The position numbers and the translations under genes are program-made. A stretch of DNA of 64,000 bases, taken from contig JAGAQH010000037.1 of the NCBI GenBank assembly GCA_017622815.1, positions 1-64,000 on the forward strand. The letters run 5' to 3'. This DNA comes from Bacteroidaceae bacterium (GTDB lineage: Bacteria > Bacteroidota > Bacteroidia > Bacteroidales > Bacteroidaceae). A model generated the notes under the pieces. That model was not told the origin of the DNA. It saw only the letters and a list, made by a program, of their open reading frames with translations, and did no database searches. How positions within the stretch are numbered: position 1 is the stretch's first letter; every line of letters starts with the position of its first letter. Below, one piece after another: positions 47,150-56,266 of this stretch.

Positions 47150-47187
47150 TCCTACCTCCCTCCCCTTGTGGGAGGGCTGGGGAGGGG
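47150..47187. repeat. G/C-run palindromic fragment beside valS
   Basis: CCTCCCTCCCCTTGTGGGAG with its following G run matches the right hairpin of the dispersed repeat. It ends 8 bp from the valS stop codon. Confidence 0.7.
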
Positions 47188-47194
47188 GCTGATT

Positions 47195-49927
47195 TTACCC
47201 CTTCAACGCCTTCACTGTCTCCTGCAGGGCGGCAATCTTGCTCTCTGCATCGGCCAGTTTCTTGCGCTCCAGTTCTACCACCTGTGCGGGGGCATTCTGC
47301 ACGAAGCGCTCGTTGGAGAGTTTCTTCTGTATTCCGCCCATGAAGCCCTGCAGACGTGCTATCTCGGCTTCGGCCTTCTTTATCTCAGCCTCGGCATCGA
47401 TGAGGTTGCCCAGAGGTACTGCATATTCGTTGGTACCCACGAGGAAGGCCTGGCTACCTTCGCCCTTCTGTGCCACGTAGAGGATTTCGCCGAGTGTTGC
47501 CATCTTGCTGACGATGCTACCCAAAGAGGGGCACTGGGTGACACGGCTCTCGCCCTCTGCCATCACAACCTCCAGTGTGAGGGGTTCACGCTGGGCAATG
47601 TTCTTGCTCTGGCGTACAGCACGCACACCTGAGATAATCTGCTTCAGCTGCTCGAACTCTGCAATCAGAGCGGCATCCTCGGCGCTGGGGGCATCCAGGG
47701 TGAGGGTGCTCACCATGATGCTTTCGCCCTCCTTGCGCTCTGCAATGTGCTGGTAGAGTTCCTCGGTGATGAAGGGCATGAAGGGATGGATGACCTGCAG
47801 GAGTTGTTCGAATATCTGCATGGTAGCCTCCAGGGTCTTGCGGTCGATGGGAGCCTGGTATGCAGGCTTTATCATCTCCAGATACCAGCCGGAGAACTCG
47901 TCTGTGAAGAGTTTGAACATGGCCATCAGGGCCTCGTTCAGGCGGTACTTGCCATAGAGGTCGTTGATTTCTGCCACGTAGGTGCGCAACTGTGCCTGCA
48001 TCCACTCTATGGCCTTCACGTTGGGTTCGGGCTGTGCTATCTCGTCGCTTATCTCCCAACCCTTCACCAGGCGGAAGGCGTTCCATATCTTGTTGCAGAA
48101 GGCGGCACCCTGTCCGCAGAGGCTTTCGTCGAAGAGTATGTCGTTACCGGCAGGAGCAGCCAGGAGCATGCCCATGCGCACACCGTCGGCACCGTACTTG
48201 TCTATGAGCGCCAGAGGGTCGGGGCTGTTGCCCAACTGCTTGGACATCTTGCGGCCAAGGTTGTCGCGCACGATGCCGGTGAAGTAAACGTTGCGGAAGG
48301 GAACGTCCTTTAGGTATTCCTCGCCTGCCATAATCATGCGTGCCACCCAGAAGAAGATGATGTCCGGACCGGTCACCAGGTCGGCGGTGGGGTAGTAGTA
48401 GTTTATTTCCTCGTTGCCGGGGTCCAGTATGCCGTTGAACAGGCTCACGGGCCAGAGCCATGAACTGAACCATGTGTCCAGGGCGTCCTCGTCGTGGCGG
48501 AGTTGTTCGGCGGTGATGTTCTCGTAGCCGGCAATCTTGCGAGCCTTCTCCAGAGCCTCCTCGCGGTTCATGGCCACTACGAACTGCTCTTCCTTGCCCT
48601 CCTCGGTGGGCAGGTAGTAGGCTGGTATGCGGTGTCCCCACCAGAGTTGGCGGCTGATGCACCAGTCGTCGATGTTTTCCAGCCAGTTGCGGTAGGTGGT
48701 GACGTACTTCTGGGGATAGAACTTGATGTCACCGTTCAGCACGGGAGGCAGTGCAATGTCGGCAAAGTGCTGCATGGACAGATACCACTGCATGCACAGG
48801 CGGGGTTCTACGGCCGTGTCGGGGTTGCGCTCGGAATATCCCACCTTGTTGGTGTAGTCCTCCACCTTCTCCATGAGTCCTGCTTCCTGCAGGTCCTTGG
48901 CAATCTGCTTGCGCACATCCATGCGGTCCATGCCCACGTAGAGGCCTGCTGCCTCGCTGAGTGTGCCGTCGGGGTTGAAGATGTCTATGGTCTCCAGGTT
49001 GTGGGTCTTGCCCAGGTTGTAGTCGTTCACGTCGTGGGCGGGAGTAACCTTCAGACAGCCTGTACCGAACTCTATCTCGACATAGCGGTCCTCGATAACG
49101 GGAATAACGCGGCCCACCAGGGGTACCATCACCTTGTGGCCTTTGAGCCACTGGTTCTTGGGGTCCTTGGGGTTGATGCACATGGCGGTATCGCCCATGA
49201 TGGTCTCGGGACGTGTGGTGGCCACCACGGCATAGTATCTGCCCTGCTCGTCCTGATGCAGTACCTCGCCCTCACATCCTGTGGGGACTACGGGGTTGGT
49301 GTCGGCATCTGCCACATAGTAGCGCAGGTTGTAGAGGTGGCTCTGCTCCTCGCGGTAGATAACCTCAATGTTGGAAAGGGCAGTCTGTGCCTTGGGGTCC
49401 CAGTTTACCATGCGCAGACCGCGGTAGATGAGTCCCTTCTCGTACAGGTCGCAGAACACCTTCAGCACGCTCTCGCTGCGTGTCTCGTCCATGGTGAAGG
49501 AGGTGCGGTCCCAGTCGCATGAAGCACCCAGGCGGCGCAACTGCTTCAGGATGATGCCACCGTGCTCGTTGGTCCATTCCCAGGCATGCTTCAGGAACTC
49601 CTCGCGTGTGAGGTCCAGTTTCTTGATGCCCTGCTCTGCCAGACGGTTCACCACCTTTGCCTCGGTGGCAATGGAGGCGTGGTCGGTGCCGGGAACCCAG
49701 CATGCGTTCTTGCCGTCCAGACGTGCCTTGCGCACAAGAATGTCCTGAATGGTATTGTTGAGCATGTGTCCCATGTGGAGCACACCAGTCACGTTTGGCG
49801 GAGGAATAACCACGGTATATGGCTCGCGGCCGTCGGGTTTGCTACTGAACAGTTTGTTGTCCAACCAGTATTGGTACCATTTGCCCTCCACTTCGGCAGG
49901 GCTGTACTTGGATGCTAATTCTGTCAT
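47195..49927 (-). CDS. valS: Valyl-tRNA synthetase
   Basis: This 910-residue class I synthetase charges tRNA-Val. The HIGH-type motif is [15 protein letters not shown] (about 42-56). The editing CP1 domain contains [17 protein letters not shown]. The KMSKS-type loop reads [14 protein letters not shown], a Ser-to-Gln variant common in this phylum. The anticodon-binding domain and a C-terminal coiled coil ([33 protein letters not shown]) complete it. Length is normal. A -7 box is present upstream. Confidence 0.97.
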   Translation of the reverse strand: MTELASKYSPAEVEGKWYQYWLDNKLFSSKPDGREPYTVVIPPPNVTGVLHMGHMLNNTIQDILVRKARLDGKNACWVPGTDHASIATEAKVVNRLAEQGIKKLDLTREEFLKHAWEWTNEHGGIILKQLRRLGASCDWDRTSFTMDETRSESVLKVFCDLYEKGLIYRGLRMVNWDPKAQTALSNIEVIYREEQSHLYNLRYYVADADTNPVVPTGCEGEVLHQDEQGRYYAVVATTRPETIMGDTAMCINPKDPKNQWLKGHKVMVPLVGRVIPVIEDRYVEIEFGTGCLKVTPAHDVNDYNLGKTHNLETIDIFNPDGTLSEAAGLYVGMDRMDVRKQIAKDLQEAGLMEKVEDYTNKVGYSERNPDTAVEPRLCMQWYLSMQHFADIALPPVLNGDIKFYPQKYVTTYRNWLENIDDWCISRQLWWGHRIPAYYLPTEEGKEEQFVVAMNREEALEKARKIAGYENITAEQLRHDEDALDTWFSSWLWPVSLFNGILDPGNEEINYYYPTADLVTGPDIIFFWVARMIMAGEEYLKDVPFRNVYFTGIVRDNLGRKMSKQLGNSPDPLALIDKYGADGVRMGMLLAAPAGNDILFDESLCGQGAAFCNKIWNAFRLVKGWEISDEIAQPEPNVKAIEWMQAQLRTYVAEINDLYGKYRLNEALMAMFKLFTDEFSGWYLEMIKPAYQAPIDRKTLEATMQIFEQLLQVIHPFMPFITEELYQHIAERKEGESIMVSTLTLDAPSAEDAALIAEFEQLKQIISGVRAVRQSKNIAQREPLTLEVVMAEGESRVTQCPSLGSIVSKMATLGEILYVAQKGEGSQAFLVGTNEYAVPLGNLIDAEAEIKKAEAEIARLQGFMGGIQKKLSNERFVQNAPAQVVELERKKLADAESKIAALQETVKALKG

Positions 49928-49959
49928 TTCTGTTATGTCGTTTTATTTATTTTCGCGCA

Positions 49960-49967
49960 CAAAGGTA
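49960..49967 (-). promoter_or_regulatory. -7 box for valS
   Basis: CAAAGGTA on the plus strand (TACCTTTG on the minus) lies 33 bp upstream of the valS ATG. Confidence 0.6.
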
Positions 49968-50074
49968 GTATTTTTTCTCCAATATATATTAAGGCAGAGA
50001 TAACAAATGGGTTTATGTCTCGGCATTTATAATAAATTATGTATTAAAGATGTGCTTTGTATCCATTTTTTTAG

Positions 50075-50082
50075 TACCTTTG
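50075..50082 (+). promoter_or_regulatory. -7 box for the DUF3791 gene
   Basis: TACCTTTG lies 24 bp before the ATG. TTTG at 50056-50059 is nearer than the usual -33 spacing. Confidence 0.55.
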
Positions 50083-50105
50083 GTTAACATTAGTGTATAA
50101 GTACT

Positions 50106-50327
50106 ATGTATAGTAATGCAGATAAAATAGAGTGGACTCTGATTTTCGTATATGAATTCGGAAAGAAATACGGGCTTACTGCCAAGCAGGCCTTCAATTA
50201 CTTGTCCCGCTATCAAGGCATAGATTTCATAGACCGTCACTACGACTATGTACATACCCAGTCGTTCCAGTCAATGGTGGCGGACATCAGCGAATATTGT
50301 CACAGAAAGGGAGGAGAATTGTTGTGA
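50106..50327 (+). CDS. DUF3791 small protein
   Basis: This 73-residue protein fits DUF3791: WTLIFVYEFGKKYGLTAKQAFNYLSRYQGIDFIDRHYDYVHTQS, with the conserved 'GltakqAf.yL...g..fi...YD..HT' plan. DUF3791 proteins are often encoded beside DUF3990 (ADP-ribosyltransferase-like) and are thought to be antitoxins. No DUF3990 gene is present here, so this is a lone copy, possibly with another role. It precedes mazG by 83 bp on the same strand. Confidence 0.75.
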   Translation: MYSNADKIEWTLIFVYEFGKKYGLTAKQAFNYLSRYQGIDFIDRHYDYVHTQSFQSMVADISEYCHRKGGELL

Positions 50328-50410
50328 CTTTTTGTGTCAATACGATAAGGATAACGCTTCTGTAATATCGGATTGTAGAAGTCGCCAATCTGTAAATATT
50401 CCTACAACTT

Positions 50411-51196
50411 ATGAGTACAAGAGAAGAAAAACTGGCCGCCTTCGGCAGGTTGCTGGATGTGATGGACACCCTGCGCGAGAAGTGCCCATGGGACCGCAAG
50501 CAGACGTTTGAAAGTCTGCGCCCCAATACTATAGAAGAGACCTTTGAACTGTGTGATGCCCTCATCAAACACGACACACATGAGATATGCAAGGAACTGG
50601 GCGATGTGCTCCTGCACGTGGTGTTCTATGCCAAGATAGGAAGCGAGGAGGGGCAGTTCGACATTGCCGATGTGTGCAATAAGTTGTGCGACAAACTCAT
50701 CTTCCGCCACCCCCATGTCTATGGCGAGGCACAGGCACAGTCGGCTGGCGAGGTGAGCCAACTTTGGGAACAGGTAAAGCAGAAGGAAAAGGACGGCAAC
50801 AAGACCGTGCTCTCTGGTGTGCCCGAATCGCTGCCCTCGCTCATCAAGGCATACCGCATCCAGGACAAGGCACGCAACGTGGGTTTCGACTGGAGCAAGC
50901 GTGAAGAGGTTTGGGACAAGGTTCACGAAGAGGTGGACGAACTACGCATCGAACTGGAGAAGGACGACAAGGAAAACTCCACCAACGAGTTCGGCGACCT
51001 GCTCTTTTCCCTCATCAATGCCTCTCGTCTCTACGGCATCAACCCCGACAATGCACTGGAACGCACCAACCGCAAGTTCATCAGCCGCTTCTCCTATGTG
51101 GAGCAGCGTGCCAAGGAGCATGGTAAGGAACTGGGTGACATGACCTTGGAGGAAATGGACAGGCTTTGGAATGAGGCGAAGGCGAATAACGTTTAA
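50411..51196 (+). CDS. mazG: Nucleoside triphosphate pyrophosphohydrolase MazG
   Basis: This 261-residue all-alpha NTP pyrophosphatase removes abnormal or excess nucleoside triphosphates. The tandem MazG motifs are visible: LREKCPWDRKQTFESLRPNTIEETFELCDAL with the EExxE-type metal-binding acids, and FGDLLFSLINASR with EVDELRIELEK in the second domain. It is complete. The 3' end (GDMTLEEMDRLWNEA) is duplicated in diverged form at 53566-53649 after two intervening genes. Confidence 0.94.
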   Translation: MSTREEKLAAFGRLLDVMDTLREKCPWDRKQTFESLRPNTIEETFELCDALIKHDTHEICKELGDVLLHVVFYAKIGSEEGQFDIADVCNKLCDKLIFRHPHVYGEAQAQSAGEVSQLWEQVKQKEKDGNKTVLSGVPESLPSLIKAYRIQDKARNVGFDWSKREEVWDKVHEEVDELRIELEKDDKENSTNEFGDLLFSLINASRLYGINPDNALERTNRKFISRFSYVEQRAKEHGKELGDMTLEEMDRLWNEAKANNV

Positions 51197-51270
51197 TGTT
51201 TAATGTTTAACGTTGACTGCCTTGGCTTGATGAGCGTAGGCGAATAACGTTTTTAACGTTTAACGACTTG
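51197..51270. repeat. Heptamer repeat and duplicated mazG tail
   Basis: TAATGTT/TAACGTT units with a period of 7 follow the mazG stop. The segment GGCGAATAACGTTT at the gene end recurs at about 51239-51252. Confidence 0.7.
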
Positions 51271-51293
51271 TCAGAGAAGAAACAGTTTGCTTT

Positions 51294-52463
51294 ATGAAGA
51301 AGAGATTTGCTTTTTGGTTTTGTGTTCTCTGCGCAACCTTGTCCGGTTATGCCCAATCCTCGTCATTGCAAGACTATGTGACAAGTGTAAGGGCGAAATC
51401 ATGCGCCCCTGTAGACTATATATTCAAACTGTTTGAACACTCCGATATCGTAGTGATTGGAGAACGTGACCACAGAGATACCACACAGTATGAATTGATA
51501 TTGGACATATTGCGTGATGCTCGTTTTGCCGAGGATATAGGTTATGTGTATACCGAAGTAGGATGTGTAAACAGAACAAAAGATGTAAACAGATTACTTC
51601 AGGGGAAATACAAGACTGCTCAGGCATTCAGCGACGCCCTCTATACATACCTTCGTAACGAGGATTTCAATCCGCTTTGGGATAAGTACAATCGTGTACA
51701 GTTCCTTCGGGGACTCTATGAAATAAATCGTTCCAACAGACATAAGATTACATTGGGATTGACGGATTGTAAATTCTCGTGGAATAAAATCAAGACCGCC
51801 CAAGAGTATCGGGACTTCGACGATTCTCCGGCTTGCGCTTACCGCGACTCCACGATGTCTTTGCATTTTGCAGAAATGTATGCCAAGCAGAAACCTAAGA
51901 ATGGCAAGCGAAAGGCTCTGATAATAACCAATCATCCCCATGCTTTGAATGCCACTTTTGCTGGTAAGGACTATCATCGCCAGGGCAAATGGCTCAAGGA
52001 ACTCTATGGTGAGGATAATGTGAAGATAGTGATGCTCAACTGTACAGAATACACCCAAAAGGAGCAGATGCCACTGGTAGCAAGTGGATTGTGGGATGCT
52101 GCGTTTGAGGTCATGGGTTGTCAGCCCTTTGGTATGGATATAAAGGAAACTCCCTTTGGCAGAGAGCCATATTTTAACGCTCGATATGGTGATTTGAAAT
52201 GGGAAGATATTGCCGATGGCATAATCTATTACAAACCAATCTATGAGTTGGTGCTGACAATAGGCATTCCTGGTATCGTAGGCGTAGACTTTGAAGAGGA
52301 GCTTATGCGTAGAATTCGTATTTATTTTGAGGCGATGGATAGACCTGTTCCCGCATTGGAAGAAGCAAAGCCGATGTACGATAGGTTCTTATCTATTCCT
52401 GGTACTTATCCGCAGTCACCTCATAGCGTGCGAGACACGATTCGCCGTTTGATTACAGAATAG
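51294..52463 (+). CDS. Exported EreA/ChaN-like hydrolase-fold protein
   Basis: This 389-residue protein has a signal peptide (FAFWFCVLCATLSGYAQ). The start SDIVVIGERDHRDTTQYELILDIL, then IGYVYTEVG and KALIITNHPHALN, resemble the fold shared by erythromycin esterase, ChaN and Tiki/TraB proteins, where GE.xH and TE pairs line the active site. The assignment is by motif pattern only. There is no lipobox. It forms a pair with the following membrane protein gene (22 bp spacing). Codon use is more AT-rich than in mazG, fitting recent acquisition. Confidence 0.55.
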   Translation: MKKRFAFWFCVLCATLSGYAQSSSLQDYVTSVRAKSCAPVDYIFKLFEHSDIVVIGERDHRDTTQYELILDILRDARFAEDIGYVYTEVGCVNRTKDVNRLLQGKYKTAQAFSDALYTYLRNEDFNPLWDKYNRVQFLRGLYEINRSNRHKITLGLTDCKFSWNKIKTAQEYRDFDDSPACAYRDSTMSLHFAEMYAKQKPKNGKRKALIITNHPHALNATFAGKDYHRQGKWLKELYGEDNVKIVMLNCTEYTQKEQMPLVASGLWDAAFEVMGCQPFGMDIKETPFGREPYFNARYGDLKWEDIADGIIYYKPIYELVLTIGIPGIVGVDFEEELMRRIRIYFEAMDRPVPALEEAKPMYDRFLSIPGTYPQSPHSVRDTIRRLITE

Positions 52464-52485
52464 CAATCCATAAATATATTACTAT

Positions 52486-53370
52486 ATGAACACCGCAACC
52501 GATACCATAGTACTTAAAAAGAGAAGGAAGAACTTGATACTATGGATTGCTGGCTATGGCATATTCGCACTGCTAATCTGCACAGGTACATCAGAGTTGC
52601 AAAACGGGAATTCTGATGTCCTGTACAGGTTTCTGCTAATATTCTATTCTGTATTTGCAATACCGGTTATTTATTCCACACTCACGGCCAAGGCCAGCAT
52701 CACCAATCATACCTTATACTATAAAGCAAATTCGCCAAATTGGATATCCTTCAAGAAGAAGCATGCTATCCCACTGAAGAATATTACGGAAATACGCTCT
52801 GCCATCTATAATAGGAATGTAGATGTCCTTAATATCAAGATGTCAGATGGAAAGAAGTATAGTCTCAGCATAGAATATTTCCTGAAGAAGGACCTGTTCC
52901 GTGTTCTCAACCAAATGCTATCCAGTGCAATCGTACAAGAAGATGATGCGCCCAAGTCCTCCTTGTGTATACACCCAGTTACAGGCCTTTTCTCTGGCAC
53001 AGTCAAGGATCTGGAAATATATATCAACGGTCAACCCCTCAGCCGTGATACTGCCACAGATGTTTTTCATGGGCAAGCCAGTCATGGCGACCTCATCGCT
53101 ATCCGCAAAGGCGACAGTTTCCTCTTTAAATACTTAAACGAATCCGAGGATGTGGAATATGTTCTCGAACTCCCCACAACACTCATCAAAACCCGTCCCG
53201 AGGATGTTAAAACAACAGTAAGACGAATGAGGAATTTCAATGCTATTCTTGGCTGTTCTTTATTTGCTTTTCTTATTGCTTTGTTCTTGTGGGGTAATAA
53301 GGCTTTCTGGCTATTGTTGGCTCTGCCGTTGTGGTATATAATATCATCGTTTACGAAGCGAAAGAAATGA
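52486..53370 (+). CDS. Membrane protein with PH-like region, unknown function
   Basis: This 294-residue protein has two N-terminal helices (LILWIAGYGIFALLICTG; FLLIFYSVFAIPVIYSTLT). A beta-rich middle follows that looks like a membrane-PH domain (SITNHTLYYKANS, IPLKNITEIRSAIYN). Two C-terminal helices end it (AILGCSLFAFLIALFLWG; FWLLLALPLWYIISSF). It follows the EreA/ChaN-like gene closely and is probably co-transcribed. I do not recognise a named family. Confidence 0.6.
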   Translation: MNTATDTIVLKKRRKNLILWIAGYGIFALLICTGTSELQNGNSDVLYRFLLIFYSVFAIPVIYSTLTAKASITNHTLYYKANSPNWISFKKKHAIPLKNITEIRSAIYNRNVDVLNIKMSDGKKYSLSIEYFLKKDLFRVLNQMLSSAIVQEDDAPKSSLCIHPVTGLFSGTVKDLEIYINGQPLSRDTATDVFHGQASHGDLIAIRKGDSFLFKYLNESEDVEYVLELPTTLIKTRPEDVKTTVRRMRNFNAILGCSLFAFLIALFLWGNKAFWLLLALPLWYIISSFTKRKK

Positions 53371-53556
53371 TTAGGTGTGTATTGTGATTAACAGAAAGAC
53401 ATACATTTGATTTTTCCGAAAAGAAGCAGATTGTATTCCAATGTGTTGCTAAGAAAGGCGGTTATGTGGTATGTAAATCATTCTTTGTCGGTGTAAATGT
53501 GCTCTGGTGGCGATGTAAGACGTTTCATTTCCTGACAACGTAACTCATAGGAAACC
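53371..53556. other. AT-rich spacer
   Basis: No gene or conserved element is seen. A short minus-strand frame across 53478-53663 lacks a recognisable product and overlaps the mazG remnant. Confidence 0.5.
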
Positions 53557-53649
53557 ATGGGGTAAGGCAAGGAGCTCAAGGATATCCCCATGGAGGAAAT
53601 GGACTGCCTTTGGGATGAGGCGAACAGGAAAAGTGTGTCGCAAAAGTAA
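53557..53649 (+). pseudogene. Displaced fragment of the mazG 3' end
   Basis: Codons from about 53566 translate as GKELKDIPMEEMDCLWDEA, closely matching the last residues of MazG (GKELGDMTLEEMDRLWNEA), and end in TAA. At the DNA level the match is clear but imperfect. An in-frame stop just upstream separates it from any longer frame. It marks the far side of a two-gene block from intact mazG. Confidence 0.75.
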
Positions 53650-53710
53650 ATGTTGCGGCACACCTTTATATAAATGTAATTGTCTTAATGACGATTCTTA
53701 TTGACGATAT

Positions 53711-54118
53711 TTATTGCTTATAGTAAATATCTCCGCTTGACGTTTCTATATAACTGCCATGATTGATGAAATCTTGGTCAACAGGATAATAGTAAAGAGG
53801 AGAGTCTATAATGGTAATGGTGTTACCTGAGACTTTGTAACTACAAATCTCTGTCCAACTGAAACGTTCCTTGTCATAATCAGTATAGTCATATCCCCAC
53901 GCCTTTATTTCGCAGGATGATGATGTTTTAAAAGTTATCGTAGTTGTATTGTCCCATCCCCATCCATCTTCGTCAAGATAGAAATCATGGTTTTTATAGG
54001 TATTTCCTACAATACTCCCGCCACCGCCATTTTCATCGCTACAGTTTGCAAAGCATAAACCGATAAGGACAAATATTAGAGAGATAATTCCCTTAAATAT
54101 GCTATTTGTTCTCTTCAT
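53711..54118 (-). CDS. Small lipoprotein, lipocalin-like
   Basis: This 135-residue protein has a lipoprotein signal ending in CFANC (Cys27). The mature part is beta-rich and aromatic, with Gly-rich GGGGSIVGNTYKNHDFYLDEDGWGW, then TTTITFKTSSSCEIKAWGYDYTDYDK and SYKVSGNTITI. The layout fits short lipocalin-like or DUF5004-type lipoproteins of Bacteroidales. No function is assigned. It lies in an AT-rich group of small exported proteins. Confidence 0.65.
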   Translation of the reverse strand: MKRTNSIFKGIISLIFVLIGLCFANCSDENGGGGSIVGNTYKNHDFYLDEDGWGWDNTTTITFKTSSSCEIKAWGYDYTDYDKERFSWTEICSYKVSGNTITIIDSPLYYYPVDQDFINHGSYIETSSGDIYYKQ

Positions 54119-54181
54119 ATATGTTAATCCATTATAGGTTAAATGTTGTGATTATTTGGGTTAGTCTTATAAACATGTCGT

Positions 54182-54742
54182 TTAGAAGTCCAGACCTATT
54201 CCGACAGAGTGGGTGGTGCCTTGACCGGTTATGCCCACGGTGGCAGCATAGGAAAGGAAAAATCTTTTATACTTCACACGAGCACCGAAGTCCCAACCCA
54301 TTACGAAGTCAGTCTCTCCTCCGGAGAAACAACCGCTGATAAAACCAAGTCTTGCGCCTGTGTTTGGGATAAGCGTAATGTCTTCAGAAAGGTTTATCTG
54401 GTAGGAAGCGCCTAAAAGAAACTTCATTCCAAAATAGTGAAAACTATCGCCTTCGTAGTAGTATGTTGACGGAATAGATACCATATTCCATTGTGCTCTC
54501 ATGCCAACGTCGAAAGAGAGCCCTTTATAGAACGGTTTTGATATAATCCATCCAACAAAGGCTCCGTTGGCGCCACCCTCGCTACAATATCCTAATTCCC
54601 AATATTTATATGAATCAAAGTGTTGGTTTAGGGATTGGAAATTTGAGGCAGTGCTATTAGTTTGTGTCTCATTTTGTGTAAATTGTGCACTTGCTTTCAA
54701 TGTGCAGATAAGTGCAATGACTAAATAAATAGTTCTTTTCAT
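54182..54742 (-). CDS. Small outer-membrane beta-barrel protein
   Basis: This 186-residue protein has a signal peptide (TIYLVIALICTLKASAQ). Amphipathic strands typical of an eight-stranded barrel follow: GAFVGWIISKPFYKGLSFDVGMRAQWNMV, FGMKFLLGASYQINLSEDITLIPNTGARLGFISGCF, and a final THSVGIGLDF with terminal Phe. It resembles Bacteroidetes outer-membrane barrel proteins of the OMP_b-brl type. Role unknown. Confidence 0.7.
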   Translation of the reverse strand: MKRTIYLVIALICTLKASAQFTQNETQTNSTASNFQSLNQHFDSYKYWELGYCSEGGANGAFVGWIISKPFYKGLSFDVGMRAQWNMVSIPSTYYYEGDSFHYFGMKFLLGASYQINLSEDITLIPNTGARLGFISGCFSGGETDFVMGWDFGARVKYKRFFLSYAATVGITGQGTTHSVGIGLDF

Positions 54743-54780
54743 AATGAATTATGTGTTAAATGTATGTGATGTATGTTGAT

Positions 54781-55161
54781 TTACTGTCGTTTCCATACGC
54801 AGATACCGCCATCTAAAAAATCTAAGGTTCTCATTTCTGTTTTGGTTATGCTGGCTATTTGACATGTTTCCCATAACCCTCCAGAAGGGTGGTAGAAGTA
54901 TATGATGTTGTTGGCTTCATCATATACGTAGTTGTATTTCTCATCTTTTGAGTCCCATTCTCCGTCATCCCATTCATTGTAGATGGCTGTCATGTCCTTG
55001 TTTATCTTAAGCAAGCTATAGCCATCTCCCCATGAGTATTTCCACGTACCGACAATAATCGGAGCATTGGAGTTTTCTTCTTTCTCTTCTCCACATGCTG
55101 AAATGCATAATGTCATCATGGATATGAGTATGATGCCAATAAGTTTAAAAATATGTTTCAT
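54781..55161 (-). CDS. Small lipoprotein, paralogue of its neighbour
   Basis: This 126-residue protein has lipobox ISAC (MKHIFKLIGIILISMMTLCISAC). The mature domain runs VGTWKYSWGDGYSLLKINKDMTAIYNEWDDGEWDS and YNYVYDEANNIIYFYHPSG, a lipocalin-like 'GTW' start. The signal is almost the same as that of the next gene upstream, so the two are probably tandem duplicates that diverged. The start at 55161 is set by the signal peptide; the frame is open 19 codons further and overlaps the upstream gene. Confidence 0.7.
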   Translation of the reverse strand: MKHIFKLIGIILISMMTLCISACGEEKEENSNAPIIVGTWKYSWGDGYSLLKINKDMTAIYNEWDDGEWDSKDEKYNYVYDEANNIIYFYHPSGGLWETCQIASITKTEMRTLDFLDGGICVWKRQ

Positions 55162-55184
55162 AATATTTGTTGTAGGTGAACTGA

Positions 55185-55601
55185 TTATTCGATTTTTACT
55201 AATTCTCCAGCATACCATGTGTCATCTGTGAATTCTCCTGTTTCGGTATCTACGTCAATGAGTTTGATTGTTTTTGTTCCTAAGTCGGCTACATACCATT
55301 TTGCTTCAATGGATTCAGGGGTCTTGTCCATACTATCATACCACGTGATATAGTTATTCTCGTATGTATACCATGCATATGAGGTTTCGTCTTCGTGGTC
55401 GTCATATTCTTTATAAACCAATGTTCCGTTTTCTTTAAGACTTATTTGCCAATAGTAGCCGTTCTCTTTATCTGTATATTTACGCCATGTTCCGTAAATG
55501 GATGCTTTTCCCTCTGCTGCATCTTCTTCACATGAGGAGACACAGAAGGTCATCATTGAAATTAATATAACGCTAAAAAGTTTTAAAACCAGTTTGTTCA
55601 T
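55185..55601 (-). CDS. Small lipoprotein, lipocalin-like
   Basis: This 138-residue protein has signal LFSVILISMMTFCVSSC. Then IYGTWRKYTDKENGYYWQISLKENGTLVYKEYDDHEDE and AWYTYENNYITWYD follow, in the same plan as the downstream paralogue. It is the first protein of the lipoprotein cluster on the minus strand. The 207-nt rod-like structure lies 78 bp upstream. Confidence 0.7.
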   Translation of the reverse strand: MNKLVLKLFSVILISMMTFCVSSCEEDAAEGKASIYGTWRKYTDKENGYYWQISLKENGTLVYKEYDDHEDETSYAWYTYENNYITWYDSMDKTPESIEAKWYVADLGTKTIKLIDVDTETGEFTDDTWYAGELVKIE

Positions 55602-55678
55602 TGTTCTTTGTATCTATTGTGTGTTTTCCTACTCACTTTGCGGCTTTTCGGTTACTCCGTTGTTCCTTGTCAGTTGAG

Positions 55679-55885
55679 GATACGCATACAAAAAAGCGTG
55701 GAACTTTTAGTGTATTCCCTATCTGAGGTGTTTGGCGTAACCTACTAACAGAATAACCAAAAGCCCACGCCTAAGCAGCGTGAGCATTTCAGCATCATTC
55801 ATGTTAGTATCTTTTAGTCGCCAAACTTTCAGATAGGATGAATAGAGCTAAAACGCTTTTCCAATATGTTTAAAGTGTGCGTATC
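55679..55885 (-). ncRNA. Candidate 6S-like rod-shaped RNA
   Basis: Complementary blocks pair in strict order across 207 nt: 55878-55885 with 55679-55686 (8 bp); the AAAAGCGT/ACGCTTTT and TTTAG/CTAAA pairs near 55848-55860 and 55690-55711; CCTATCTGA/TCAGATAGG (9 bp); GTTTGGCG/CGCCAAAC (8 bp); ACTAAC/GTTAGT; and an apical GCTCACGC/GCGTGGGC hairpin near 55763-55784. The result is a long rod with internal loops, as in 6S RNA or the related Bacteroidetes motifs I remember (6S-Flavo, Bacteroidales-1). No open frame explains it. The minus strand is favoured by a consensus promoter at 55979, but inverted repeats leave the strand uncertain. Confidence 0.55.
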
Positions 55886-55978
55886 TAACTATACGCTATG
55901 CTTCATAGGCAAATATGTTTGTGTTAATACTTGGCTTAATGCCGTTGGATATATAGGACATTTGTCCTTTGATTGATG

Positions 55979-55986
55979 CAAAGGTA
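55979..55986 (-). promoter_or_regulatory. -7 box upstream of the candidate RNA
   Basis: CAAAGGTA on the plus strand (TACCTTTG on the minus) with CAAG at 56007-56010 as a possible -33 box. Transcription would start near 55972, about 85 nt before the rod; the intervening sequence has an AGGACA/TGTCCT hairpin. Confidence 0.55.
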
Positions 55987-56112
55987 ACAAAAAACTTTCG
56001 TATGCGCAAGTGAAACCATCTTTTTATCTGCCAATGTTCGCCTACGTCTTGAATGTTTTGATTTGTGCCCCGTCCACCTCTGTATGTAGATGGCCTTTGT
56101 TCAACATTGCCT

Positions 56113-56212
56113 GATGAGTCCTCGTATTAGGAGGACTCGAGTACTCTTAATACGAGGACTGCAATCCTCTTACTATAAGGACTGGAGTCCTCGTAGTATG
56201 AGGACTGGGATG
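56113..56212. repeat. Imperfect array of GGACT/AGTCC units
   Basis: GAGTCCTCGTATTAGGAGGA and variants recur about four times in alternating orientation, so the whole block is self-complementary. It is of the same style as the 22-bp array at 25392 (AGTACTGGAGT words). Confidence 0.7.
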
Positions 56213-56217
56213 TTTTG

Positions 56218-56263
56218 AGAGCCCCTCAATCCCCCTGCTTGGGGACTGAGGGGGGGCCTTCTC
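56218..56263. repeat. Palindromic fragment of the dispersed repeat
   Basis: CCCCTCAATCCCCCTGCTTG is a variant of the 1471-1500 and 21470-21502 fragments. It ends within a few bases of the esterase stop codon. Confidence 0.7.
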
Positions 56264-56266
56264 CTT

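Noticed and set aside
55621..55972. Thiamine, cobalamin or other riboswitch before the lipoprotein genes
   Set aside because: None of the core motifs I know for these classes are present, and the downstream genes are not metabolic. The nested rod fits a 6S-like RNA better.
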